Assembly (NCBI GenBank): GCA_900472395.1
Contig: UCHV01000030.1
Location: 1-37,728 of the forward strand
Source: Hyphomicrobiales bacterium
GTDB lineage: Bacteria > Pseudomonadota > Alphaproteobacteria > Rhizobiales > Rhizobiaceae
Reading direction: 5' to 3'
Length of the DNA stretch: 37,728 nt
In this document: positions 1-6,142 of the stretch, in pieces
Layout of the letters: every line of letters starts with the position of its first letter
How positions within the stretch are numbered: position 1 is the first letter of the stretch
Notes under the pieces: model-generated
Databases searched by the model: none
The model's input: only the letters and a program-made list of their open reading frames with translations
Told to the model about the DNA's origin: nothing
Position numbers and translations under genes: made by a program

Positions 1-18
1 GGGCAAAAACCGTCGAAC

Positions 19-74
19 GGGGCACTGAGAGGTGTCAATTACTAACTTAATTACGAGGCAGCTTTCAGTGCCCC
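19..74. repeat. 10-bp inverted repeat, GGGGCACTGA / TCAGTGCCCC
   Basis: Perfect 10-bp arms at 19-28 and 65-74 enclose an AT-rich 36-nt middle. The element abuts the 70-bp repeat that begins at 72, so the two may be parts of one intergenic element. No coding potential is seen in 1-160. The role is unknown; it could act as a transcription barrier downstream of the minus-strand gene ending at 161. Confidence 0.5.
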
Positions 75-142
75 GACCGGATAAACCGCAAAAAGCGGGA
101 GTTTTTTGAAAATCTCAGGATCGCCAAGGGTGGACTCTGTCC
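72..142 (+). repeat. Copy 1 of a ~70-bp dispersed repeat with internal hairpin
   Basis: This stretch aligns with the reverse complement of 37659-37728. Shared blocks are CCCGACCGGATA, the hairpin CCGC-loop-GCGGGA, an A/T-rich run, GATCGCCAAGGG and CTGTCC, in the same order, with about three quarters of positions matching. The hairpin followed by GAGTTTTTT could also terminate transcription on the plus strand. It resembles the short palindromic intergenic repeats of rhizobia, but I cannot assign it to a named family. Confidence 0.6.
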
Positions 143-160
143 TCTTGCGGGCGAGCGTGA

Positions 161-589
161 TCAATTGCTCGGCGCGGGCGCCGGCACGTCGGACTTGTCC
201 TTGCAGCCGGTCAGCCAGATATCGTAAATCGGGTGCTCAACGGCATTGAGACCGGGGCTGTCGGCAAACATCCAGCCGGTAAAGATGCGACGGATCTTGC
301 GGTCCAGCGTGATCTCGTCGACTTCGACGAAGCCATCGATCTTCTGGGCTTCGGTATCGTCGCGCGAATAACAGACCTTTGGGGTGACCTGCAGCGCGCC
401 GTATTGCACCGTTTCGTTGACGTAGACATCGAACGAGGTGATGCGCCCCGTAATCTTGTCGATGCCGGCAAACACGGCAACCGGGTTTTCAAGCCGTGCG
501 GCTTCAGCCATCTGCGGCGCGATCAGCGGCAAGGCACTGAGCAGGACACCGGCCAACAGCTTTTGCGAAAACGTCATCGACAATCTCAT
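161..589 (-). CDS. DUF2155 domain-containing exported protein
   Basis: 142 aa. The N-terminus has a basic start and a hydrophobic stretch ending in APQMAEA-A near residue 30, a typical Sec signal peptide, so the mature protein should be periplasmic. The rest matches the DUF2155 family of alphaproteobacteria, including the segments VCYSRDDTEAQ and RRIFTGWMFADSPGLNAVEHP. The biochemical function is unknown. It is the last gene of a minus-strand series after NDUFA12, from which it is separated by 134 nt containing a strong hairpin, so it may have its own promoter. A second Met at residue 5 is an alternative start; the family assignment does not depend on it. Confidence 0.85.
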   Translation of the reverse strand: MRLSMTFSQKLLAGVLLSALPLIAPQMAEAARLENPVAVFAGIDKITGRITSFDVYVNETVQYGALQVTPKVCYSRDDTEAQKIDGFVEVDEITLDRKIRRIFTGWMFADSPGLNAVEHPIYDIWLTGCKDKSDVPAPAPSN

Positions 590-682
590 AAATCTACCCG
601 TGGAACGCCCCTCACCTTTCGAGGCCTTCGCTACGCGTAGTCAGGGATTATGGCCAAAAGCCGAAGGCCTTGGCCGTTTGCA

Positions 683-703
683 GACCCGGCGCTTCGCCGG
701 GTC
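683..703 (-). terminator. GC-rich hairpin downstream of the NDUFA12 gene
   Basis: GACCCGGCG at 683-691 pairs perfectly with CGCCGGGTC at 695-703 around a 3-nt loop, 20 nt past the NDUFA12 stop codon. There is no T tract, so it may be an mRNA 3'-end stabiliser or a weak terminator rather than a classical intrinsic terminator. Confidence 0.45.
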
Positions 704-723
704 GCGGAGATCGACACCTGAGC

Positions 724-1122
724 TTAGCTGCCCGGTGTCCATGCGTCGTAATCGCCGGTTACGCGCGGACGCTCGCCTGCACCCGAAAGCGAACCCTGCG
801 GACGGTAGGCAGCAGCCGAACCGGTCAGGTTGGCGTGATGCGGCTTCTGCCATTCGCGCGGCTGGTAATCTTCCTGCGAAGGCGGCGTGTCGGTGCGGTA
901 GTGCATCCAGCCGTGCCAGCCCGGAGGAATGGCAGAGGCTTCTGCATAACCGTTGTAGATCACCCAGCGGCGCGGCATGCCCCAGGAGGTCATCGTGCCT
1001 TCGTAATAGACATTGCCCAGTTCGTCTTGACCGACGCGCTTGCCATGTTTCCAGGTGAAGAAACGCGTACCGATCGTCTGACCGTTCCACCAGGTAAAAA
1101 TCTGCAGAAGAAGCTGTTTCAT
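724..1122 (-). CDS. NADH:ubiquinone oxidoreductase accessory subunit, NDUFA12 family
   Basis: 132 aa. It matches the NDUFA12/B17.2 family, the supernumerary complex I subunit shared by mitochondria and alphaproteobacteria. Family features visible are the WWNGQTIGTR start, KRVGQDELGNVYYEG, the RRWVIYNGYAE block, and the proline- and tryptophan-rich middle (PPGWHGWMHY) leading to YDAWTPG at the C-terminus. It is expected on the peripheral arm of membrane-bound complex I. Bacterial members usually lie away from the nuo operon, as here. It precedes the DUF2155 gene on the same strand, an arrangement I recall from other Rhizobiales. The ATG start with MKQLLLQIF agrees with the family. Confidence 0.9.
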   Translation of the reverse strand: MKQLLLQIFTWWNGQTIGTRFFTWKHGKRVGQDELGNVYYEGTMTSWGMPRRWVIYNGYAEASAIPPGWHGWMHYRTDTPPSQEDYQPREWQKPHHANLTGSAAAYRPQGSLSGAGERPRVTGDYDAWTPGS

Positions 1123-1217
1123 ATTTCCGTCGGCCTCAAACGAGAGAGGGAAGTTCAGATGTCCGCTTATGCAATCTCAAGGCTCTCATGTCCAGAGATT
1201 CCAAACTGGCATCACCT

Positions 1218-1685
1218 CTATTTCAGCTTCATCTTGAAGCCGGCATGGCTCTTTTCGAAACCATGTCGCTCATAGAAGCGGTGGGCATCGGTGCGGGTGG
1301 CATTGCTGGTCAGTTGCGCCAGCCGGCAATCGCGGCGACGCGCCTCCTCCACCGCGTATTCCACCATAGCCTTGCCGATGCCACGGCCACGCATATCGGG
1401 TCGCGTCTGCACCGCTTCGAGGATCATGGTGAGCGAACCGCGGCCGGTGAGCGTGCGGGTGAAAACCAGCTGGAACGTGCCAACCACCTCACCGCCCAGT
1501 TCTGCAACATGGATGTTTTCATTGGGAGAGGCATCGATGACGTAAAACGCCTTGAGGTAATCCTCGAAGACGTCCGGATCGGTCGTATCGCCATGACCGC
1601 CCTTCTCATCGGCTGCGAACATCGCGATGATGTCCGGCAGATCGGTTTCGCGCGCCCTGCGGATGATCAGGTCCGTTTCGCCCAT
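1218..1685 (-). CDS. GNAT family N-acetyltransferase
   Basis: 155 aa, a single GNAT domain. The acetyl-CoA-binding motif A is RPDMRGRGIGKAMVEYA, followed by the RLAQLTSNATR strand and a C-terminal YERHGFEKSHAGF, typical of small-molecule or protein N-acetyltransferases. The substrate cannot be told from sequence. The start is set at ATG 1685 because a strong ribosome binding site (GGGAGGAG) lies 7 nt upstream; the longer frame to 1703 would run through that site. It is the third gene of the gatB, GNAT, GNAT series on this strand. Confidence 0.85.
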   Translation of the reverse strand: MGETDLIIRRARETDLPDIIAMFAADEKGGHGDTTDPDVFEDYLKAFYVIDASPNENIHVAELGGEVVGTFQLVFTRTLTGRGSLTMILEAVQTRPDMRGRGIGKAMVEYAVEEARRRDCRLAQLTSNATRTDAHRFYERHGFEKSHAGFKMKLK

Positions 1686-1722
1686 GACAGTCTCCTCCCT
1701 CACAAGCGGCCCGCGAAAAACC

Positions 1723-2226
1723 CTATTGCGGCAACCGCTTTTCCATCACCACTGCCGGCAGACCGGAATTCGGCCCACCGAACTCCTCCATACGGTCGAC
1801 TTCGACAAAACCGAGCCGGCTGTAGAAGGATATGGCGCGTTCGTTTTGAAGGGCCACCTCGACGCGCATGATTTCCGCGTCGGGAAAGCAGGTTTCGAGT
1901 TCCGCGAAGAGATCCCGGCCGACGCCATCGCCCTGCGCAGACGGCTTGACGTAGAGCTGGTACAGCATCACCGTCTTGTCCATCTTGGCATAAGGTGCGG
2001 CAAAACCCATGCCGCCAATGTCGCGGCCGCTGTCGGCCACGACATATTCACCCCCCTTGCGGCCTATGCGTTCCGTGATCGCCGACGGCGAATTCCACGA
2101 CTGCAAAAGCTTTTCGACCGTCTCGGGTCCGTAGATGCCGTCATAGGTGGAATGGAAAGTTTCGATCAGGAGCTTGTGCACCTGATCGACGTCTCTGGGG
2201 CCGGCTGTGCGGACAAAATAGACCAT
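1723..2226 (-). CDS. GNAT family N-acetyltransferase
   Basis: 167 aa. Motif A reads KPSAQGDGVGRDLFAEL, and the C-terminal half has the ERAISFYSRLGF segment typical of GNAT enzymes of the RimI-like type. The substrate is unknown. The ATG lies 5 nt after the gatB stop codon with only a weak ribosome binding site, so translation is probably coupled to gatB. The next GNAT gene follows 37 nt later. The two differ clearly in sequence and are not a recent duplication. Confidence 0.87.
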   Translation of the reverse strand: MVYFVRTAGPRDVDQVHKLLIETFHSTYDGIYGPETVEKLLQSWNSPSAITERIGRKGGEYVVADSGRDIGGMGFAAPYAKMDKTVMLYQLYVKPSAQGDGVGRDLFAELETCFPDAEIMRVEVALQNERAISFYSRLGFVEVDRMEEFGGPNSGLPAVVMEKRLPQ

Positions 2227-2231
2227 CAGGC

Positions 2232-3737
2232 CTACTCGTCTTCAATGCCGAGTTTCGCCTTGACCAGCGCCTGCACGGCCTGCGGATTGGCCTTGCCGCC
2301 GGTGGACTTCATCACCTGACCGACGAACCAGCCGGCGAGCGTCGGCTTGGCCTTCACCTTCTCGACCTGATCCGGGTTGGCGGCAATGATCTCGTCGACG
2401 GCCTTTTCGATGGCGCCAGTATCAGTGACCTGCTTCATGCCGCGGGCTTCGACGATTTCGGCCGGATCACCACCTTCGGTCAGCACGATTTCGAAGAGAT
2501 CCTTTGCGATCTTGCCCGAAATGGTTTCGGCCTTGATCAGGTCGATGATGCCGCCGAGCTGGGCAGGAGAAACCGGAGTCTCTTCAATGTCTTTGCCCAG
2601 TTTGTTCAAGGCGCCCAGCAGGTCGTTGATGACCCAGTTGGCGGCAATCTTGCCATCGCGGCCTTCGGCCACGGCTTCGAAATAATCGGCAATCGCCTTT
2701 TCCGAAACCAGAACCGAAGCGTCGTAGATCGACAGACCGAGTTCGGCCACAAAACGGGCCTTCTTGTCGTCCGGCAGTTCGGTCAGGTCGGCGCGCAGAG
2801 AATCGATGAAGGCGTCGTCGAATTCCAGCGGCAGCAGATCGGGATCGGGGAAATAACGATAGTCATGCGCGTCTTCCTTGGAGCGCATCGACCGCGTTTC
2901 GCCCTTGCCCGGATCGAACAAGCGGGTTTCCTGATCGATCACGCCACCGTCTTCAAGAATGCCGATCTGGCGGCGCGCTTCATATTCGATCGCCTGACCG
3001 ATGAAGCGGATGGAGTTGACGTTCTTGATTTCGCAACGTGTGCCAAAACCTTCGCCCGGACGGCGAACCGAAACGTTGACGTCGGCGCGCATCGAGCCTT
3101 CGTCCATGTTGCCATCGCAGGTGCCGAGGTAACGCACGATCGAGCGCAGCTTGGTCATGTATGCCTTGGCTTCGTCGGACGAACGCATGTCAGGCTTCGA
3201 CACGATTTCCATCAACGCCACGCCGGAACGGTTGAGGTCGACGAAGGACATGGTCGGATGCTGGTCGTGCATCGACTTGCCGGCGTCCTGCTCAAGATGC
3301 AGGCGCTCGATGCCGATCTCGATATCCTCGAACTGGCCCTGACGGTCCGGGCCGAGCGAGATGACGATCTGGCCTTCGCCGACGATCGGATCCTTGAACT
3401 GCGAGATCTGATAGCCCTGCGGCAGGTCGGGATAGAAATAGTTCTTGCGGTCGAAGATCGAGCGCTTGTTGATCTGCGCCTTGAGACCGAGACCGGTGCG
3501 CACGGCCTGGCGCACACATTCTTCGTTGATGACCGGCAGCATGCCCGGCATGGCGGCATCGACGAGCGAAACGTTGGCATTGGCCGGCTTGCCGAATTCG
3601 GTGGAGGCGCCGGAGAACAGTTTCGAATTCGACAGGACCTGCGCATGCACCTCCATGCCGATGATCACTTCCCAATCGCCGGTGGCGCCGGGAATGAAGC
3701 GTTTCGGATCAGGGGTACGGACGTCGACTAGGGTCAT
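2232..3737 (-). CDS. gatB: Asp-tRNA(Asn)/Glu-tRNA(Gln) amidotransferase subunit B
   Basis: 501 aa from ATG 3737, the usual GatB length. It is the tRNA-binding kinase subunit of cytoplasmic GatCAB, which phosphorylates and amidates Glu-tRNA(Gln) and/or Asp-tRNA(Asn). Hallmarks are WEVIIGMEVHAQ near residue 22, the YFYPDLPQGYQISQ segment, DLNRSGVALMEIVSKPD, and the C-terminal YqeY-like domain ending GWFVGQVMKSTGGKANPQ. The open frame extends 56 codons upstream, but that part is not family-like, and the MTLVDVRTPDPKRF start matches rhizobial homologues as I remember them. gatB is separated from gatA/gatC by about 2.4 kb of unrelated genes. Confidence 0.97.
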   Translation of the reverse strand: MTLVDVRTPDPKRFIPGATGDWEVIIGMEVHAQVLSNSKLFSGASTEFGKPANANVSLVDAAMPGMLPVINEECVRQAVRTGLGLKAQINKRSIFDRKNYFYPDLPQGYQISQFKDPIVGEGQIVISLGPDRQGQFEDIEIGIERLHLEQDAGKSMHDQHPTMSFVDLNRSGVALMEIVSKPDMRSSDEAKAYMTKLRSIVRYLGTCDGNMDEGSMRADVNVSVRRPGEGFGTRCEIKNVNSIRFIGQAIEYEARRQIGILEDGGVIDQETRLFDPGKGETRSMRSKEDAHDYRYFPDPDLLPLEFDDAFIDSLRADLTELPDDKKARFVAELGLSIYDASVLVSEKAIADYFEAVAEGRDGKIAANWVINDLLGALNKLGKDIEETPVSPAQLGGIIDLIKAETISGKIAKDLFEIVLTEGGDPAEIVEARGMKQVTDTGAIEKAVDEIIAANPDQVEKVKAKPTLAGWFVGQVMKSTGGKANPQAVQALVKAKLGIEDE

Positions 3738-3880
3738 CTGATGCTCGTAAAATGGTCTTTGCGTTGATCTTTGGAGGTAGAGCAAATGGCACGGCGGTGC
3801 AAGCACATGGCCCACCATAGGGCCAAAACAGCAGGGAAGAATGGCATGGAAACTTAACCTGCCGGGAGCATCATGGAAAA

Positions 3881-4198
3881 ATGCAACTCGGACAACCCCT
3901 CGCACTCTTCCTGATCTATCTTCTCCTCAACCTCATCGTCTTCTGCGTCTACTGGTGGGACAAGGAAGCCGCGAGAGAAGGCCAATGGCGCATAAGCGAG
4001 AACACCTTGCTGACATTAGCCCTGTTCGGCGGCAGCCTCGGCGCCGTTTCGGCACAGCAGATGTTGCGGCACAAAACCCGCAAGGAGCCGTTCCGCTCGA
4101 CACTGATGTTCATTGTCGGACTGCATGTTGTAGCCGCCACCTTCTGGCTGCTTGCACCAGCCGGCACGTTCGCGGCACTCCTTGCTCTGATAAGGTGA
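3881..4198 (+). CDS. DUF1294 family membrane protein
   Basis: 105 aa, with about three hydrophobic segments (residues ~7-24, ~43-60 and ~78-102). It matches the DUF1294 family of small inner-membrane proteins; the YWWDKEAAREGQWRISE and LLTLALFGGSLGAVSAQQMLRHKT segments are characteristic. The function is unknown. It is transcribed divergently from gatB and ends immediately before the stop codon of the convergent GNAT gene, with no gap between them. Confidence 0.85.
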   Translation: MQLGQPLALFLIYLLLNLIVFCVYWWDKEAAREGQWRISENTLLTLALFGGSLGAVSAQQMLRHKTRKEPFRSTLMFIVGLHVVAATFWLLAPAGTFAALLALIR

Positions 4199-4708
4199 TC
4201 AGAAACCCGGCCCGTATGTCATCGCCTCTTCCACGGCCAGCTGCTTCGACAATCCGACCGACTGCACGTCCTGATCCAGTTTCGGCGCATAGGCAATCGA
4301 CAGCCAGTTGATGGAATAGCCGTTCTTTTCGAAAAACCCGACCGCATCGGTATTGCGGGCATGGGTTTCGAGGCGAGCCACTGCAAAACCCTGCCGAATG
4401 ATTTCATCCTCGATTTCTGCAAGCAATGCCGAACCCACACCCTGACGCTGCAACGCGGGATCGACCCAGAAATCGGTGATCGTTTCGTCCAGCCCTTCGC
4501 GCGAGGCCCAACCGGCCACCGTGCCATCCAGCTCCGCCACCGTGATCGTCAGCCAGGATGATTTGGTGAAATTTTCAAAGGCGATTTCGGCATTCACCCG
4601 CATGTCTGCGGTAGCGCCAATCGGTGCGACGGCCTGTTCCCAGGCTCTGACGCCGATTTCCCTTAACGTTGCGGTCTCGTCGTCACGCGCATTGCGAATG
4701 CTGATCAT
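4199..4708 (-). CDS. GNAT family N-acetyltransferase next to yjhX (possible YjhQ-like antitoxin)
   Basis: 169 aa GNAT protein. Motif A is DPALQRQGVGSALLAEIED, followed by RLETHARNTDAVGFFEKNGY. It is transcribed divergently from the yjhX toxin gene with 272 nt between the start codons. In E. coli the YjhX toxin is paired with YjhQ, itself a GNAT-family protein, so this gene is a candidate antitoxin by position. That is inference: the orientation differs from E. coli, and sequence alone cannot distinguish an antitoxin from an unrelated acetyltransferase. The GNAT fold itself is secure. Confidence 0.85.
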   Translation of the reverse strand: MISIRNARDDETATLREIGVRAWEQAVAPIGATADMRVNAEIAFENFTKSSWLTITVAELDGTVAGWASREGLDETITDFWVDPALQRQGVGSALLAEIEDEIIRQGFAVARLETHARNTDAVGFFEKNGYSINWLSIAYAPKLDQDVQSVGLSKQLAVEEAMTYGPGF

Positions 4709-4844
4709 GGCGGCCCCTGCTACAAAAACGAGTAGATCATCGCATTACCCGTTTGACCAGCACAACCTGCCTTGACGATCGGCAACCGCGCTTGACGGCA
4801 GTGGAAAACCTCATAAAAATGCCGCCATCGACCAAGGAGTTTTG

Positions 4845-4868
4845 ATGTTCTCGAAAGAGACCCGGTAA
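4845..4868 (+). CDS. 7-codon leader ORF upstream of yjhX
   Basis: ATG to TAA encodes MFSKETR. An AAGGAG ribosome binding site ends 5 nt before the ATG, which is a better translation start than that of yjhX itself. A GC-rich hairpin (4870-4897) begins right after the stop codon. The arrangement is that of a regulatory upstream ORF. E. coli yjhX (topAI) is known to be controlled by a short leader ORF, so a similar translation-sensing leader is plausible here; no sequence relation between the two leaders is claimed. Confidence 0.4.
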   Translation: MFSKETR

Positions 4869-4869
4869 G

Positions 4870-4897
4870 GGGCCGGCCCGCTCAACGCCGCCGGCCC
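4870..4897 (+). promoter_or_regulatory. GC-rich leader hairpin between the mini-ORF and yjhX
   Basis: GGGCCGGC (4870-4877) pairs perfectly with GCCGGCCC (4890-4897) around a 12-nt loop, 2 nt after the mini-ORF stop codon. No T run follows, so it is not a classical terminator. Further downstream, a 7-bp hairpin at 4948-4964 sits just before the yjhX start. Together they suggest a structured regulatory leader. Confidence 0.45.
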
Positions 4898-4980
4898 AGA
4901 CAAAAACGATAGCCCCCGACGTCTCCTGACGCCGGATACGTTTTTGCATGCCTTCCAAAGGCATTCCCGGACATCACATC

Positions 4981-5238
4981 ATGGATATTTCCCGCGCCGA
5001 ACAGCGCATCCTCCACCTGCTCGCCCAAGGCGGCCGGATCGAACTCACCCGCGATGAAGATCGCAGAATCGAAAAGCTCCAATTGATCACCCGCGAGGGC
5101 TGGGCTTTTTCACGCCTCGACCTGCCGACTTTTAGAAAACTGAAACAGAAAAAGGCGATCCGCTCTGAGGGCGGCAAACCTTACCGCATCACCGAAAGGG
5201 GATTGGTGCTGGTGAGGGCCGAGCAGGATAATCGGTAG
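4981..5238 (+). CDS. yjhX: YjhX/TopAI family toxin (UPF0386)
   Basis: 85 aa. It matches UPF0386/YjhX along its whole length: MDISRAEQRILHLLAQGGRI at the start, TREGWAFSRLDLPTFRKLKQKKAI in the middle and PYRITERGLVLVRAEQDNR at the end. The E. coli member binds and inhibits DNA topoisomerase I and is neutralised by the GNAT protein YjhQ. The start is placed at ATG 4981, where family members begin; an in-frame ATG at 4948 exists but lies inside a small hairpin. The ribosome binding site is weak, consistent with post-transcriptional control. topA is present about 14 kb away in the same window. Confidence 0.85.
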   Translation: MDISRAEQRILHLLAQGGRIELTRDEDRRIEKLQLITREGWAFSRLDLPTFRKLKQKKAIRSEGGKPYRITERGLVLVRAEQDNR

Positions 5239-5244
5239 AACTAA

Positions 5245-5269
5245 GGCGGACGCCCCACCGGCGTCCGCC
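5245..5269 (+). terminator. Perfect 10-bp hairpin after yjhX
   Basis: GGCGGACGCC (5245-5254) pairs perfectly with GGCGTCCGCC (5260-5269) around CCACC, 7 nt past the yjhX stop codon. It lacks a T tract. It separates yjhX from the downstream toxin-antitoxin pair, so these are probably independent transcripts. Confidence 0.5.
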
Positions 5270-5321
5270 GTCTCAACGAAGGCAGTTGGCGGAGCTTCGA
5301 TTTCGCGGTATGCTGCTCTTC

Positions 5322-5504
5322 ATGAGCGAGTTGAAGGAAAACCTCAGTTTTGAAGAACTGACCGAGCCGCAGGCACCCGCCGGCGACGCGGATTATCTCG
5401 CCTGGAAAAAAAGCAAGATCAAAGCCGCGCTCAAGCAGGCCGAAGATCGGTCCTGCATGGTACCGGCCAGGACCGTGTGGGAGAGCTTCGGACTTGAACG
5501 TTAA
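5322..5504 (+). CDS. Putative antitoxin of a type II pair with ParE-like toxin
   Basis: 60 aa from ATG 5322, small and charged: MSELKENLSF at the start, a central YLAWKKSKIKAALKQAED and a C-terminal VWESFGLER. It overlaps the downstream RelE/ParE-like toxin gene by 11 nt, the usual architecture of a co-translated antitoxin-toxin operon. I do not recognise a classical DNA-binding domain, although such short antitoxins placed before ParE toxins are common in rhizobia. An in-frame ATG at 5310 is a possible alternative start. No strong ribosome binding site precedes either. Confidence 0.7.
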   Translation: MSELKENLSFEELTEPQAPAGDADYLAWKKSKIKAALKQAEDRSCMVPARTVWESFGLER

Positions 5505-5784
5505 TCTCACGCCGCTGGCTATTGCCGACCTGAGACACATTCATCGTCACATCGCAGAAAATGATCGTATGGCTGCAGATCGCGTCATATCGCGTATCCG
5601 GCAGGTCATCGAGATTTTTGAAAGCTTTCCATTGATGGGACGTGTCGGCGACATGGAAAACACCCGTGAATTCTCCATCTCGGGCCTGCCTTACACAATC
5701 GTTTATCGCATCATGTCCGCCAGCGAACTCGACATCCTGACGATTGTTCACAACAGGCAGGACTATCCGCCGCAGTCCGATTGA
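5494..5784 (+). CDS. RelE/ParE family toxin
   Basis: 96 aa, beginning with TTG 5494 inside the antitoxin gene. The RelE/ParE fold is recognisable: an N-terminal LTPLAIADLRHIHRHIAEND helix region, basic helices with RVISRIRQVIEIFESFP, then GRVGDMENTREFSISGLPYTIVYRI and a final strand ILTIVHNRQDYP. ParE relatives poison DNA gyrase and RelE relatives cleave mRNA on ribosomes; the PYTIVYRI and HNRQDYP strands look more ParE-like. It closes a two-gene toxin-antitoxin operon. No later in-frame start preserves the first strand, supporting the TTG. Confidence 0.85.
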   Translation: MNVNLTPLAIADLRHIHRHIAENDRMAADRVISRIRQVIEIFESFPLMGRVGDMENTREFSISGLPYTIVYRIMSASELDILTIVHNRQDYPPQSD

Positions 5785-5788
5785 GGTC

Positions 5789-6055
5789 TTACGAACCACC
5801 GGTTAGCACCGCTCGCATCCCAGTCCATTCCTCAGCAAACTCACCACCCGCAACCGGCCTCCCCGCCCGTCGATACCAGTAACCGGCATTCCACTCATCG
5901 CCTTCGATGCGATGGCACAGCGGATGCCCCCAATCGAAAGCCTGCTCGCCTTCATGCGCCTGGCAGAGATTGTGAACAGCCTCCCATTCCGGCCCCATAA
6001 CGAAACCGGCCGTCGCCAGACGATCAAACGCTTCAATCAAAATTGCCGCAGACAT
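5789..6055 (-). CDS. Conserved hypothetical protein, 88 aa
   Basis: Unknown function. The start is set at ATG 6055 because GGGAGGGAG lies 6-14 nt upstream. The protein is soluble, tryptophan-rich and acidic, with segments GPEWEAVHNLCQAHEGEQAF and GDEWNAGYWYRRAGRPV, and has no signal peptide or membrane segment. Codon use resembles neighbouring real genes. It lies downstream of gatA on the same strand but beyond a strong terminator (6085-6118), and it converges with the toxin gene, ending 4 nt from it. Confidence 0.65.
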   Translation of the reverse strand: MSAAILIEAFDRLATAGFVMGPEWEAVHNLCQAHEGEQAFDWGHPLCHRIEGDEWNAGYWYRRAGRPVAGGEFAEEWTGMRAVLTGGS

Positions 6056-6084
6056 TACGGGCTCCCTCCCATTGCTTGCCCCCC

Positions 6085-6118
6085 AAAACAATTTCGCCGG
6101 CCACGAGGGCCGGCGAAA
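6085..6118 (-). terminator. Intrinsic terminator of the gatCA operon
   Basis: TTTCGCCGGCC (6092-6102) and GGCCGGCGAAA (6108-6118) form a perfect 11-bp stem with a 5-nt loop. On the minus strand the stem is followed by TTGTTTT. It lies 25 nt downstream of the gatA stop codon, in the right place and orientation to end gatC-gatA transcription. Confidence 0.8.
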
Positions 6119-6142
6119 GTCATTTTCGACATTTCAGCGCTT

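Noticed and set aside
3855..3862. TTAACC upstream of DUF1294 as a CtrA site
   Set aside because: Only a single half-site, with no second TTAA at the 7-nt spacing.
3738..3905. N-terminal extension of gatB by 56 codons
   Set aside because: The added residues are not GatB-like and the family start MTLVDVRTPDPK is encoded at 3737.
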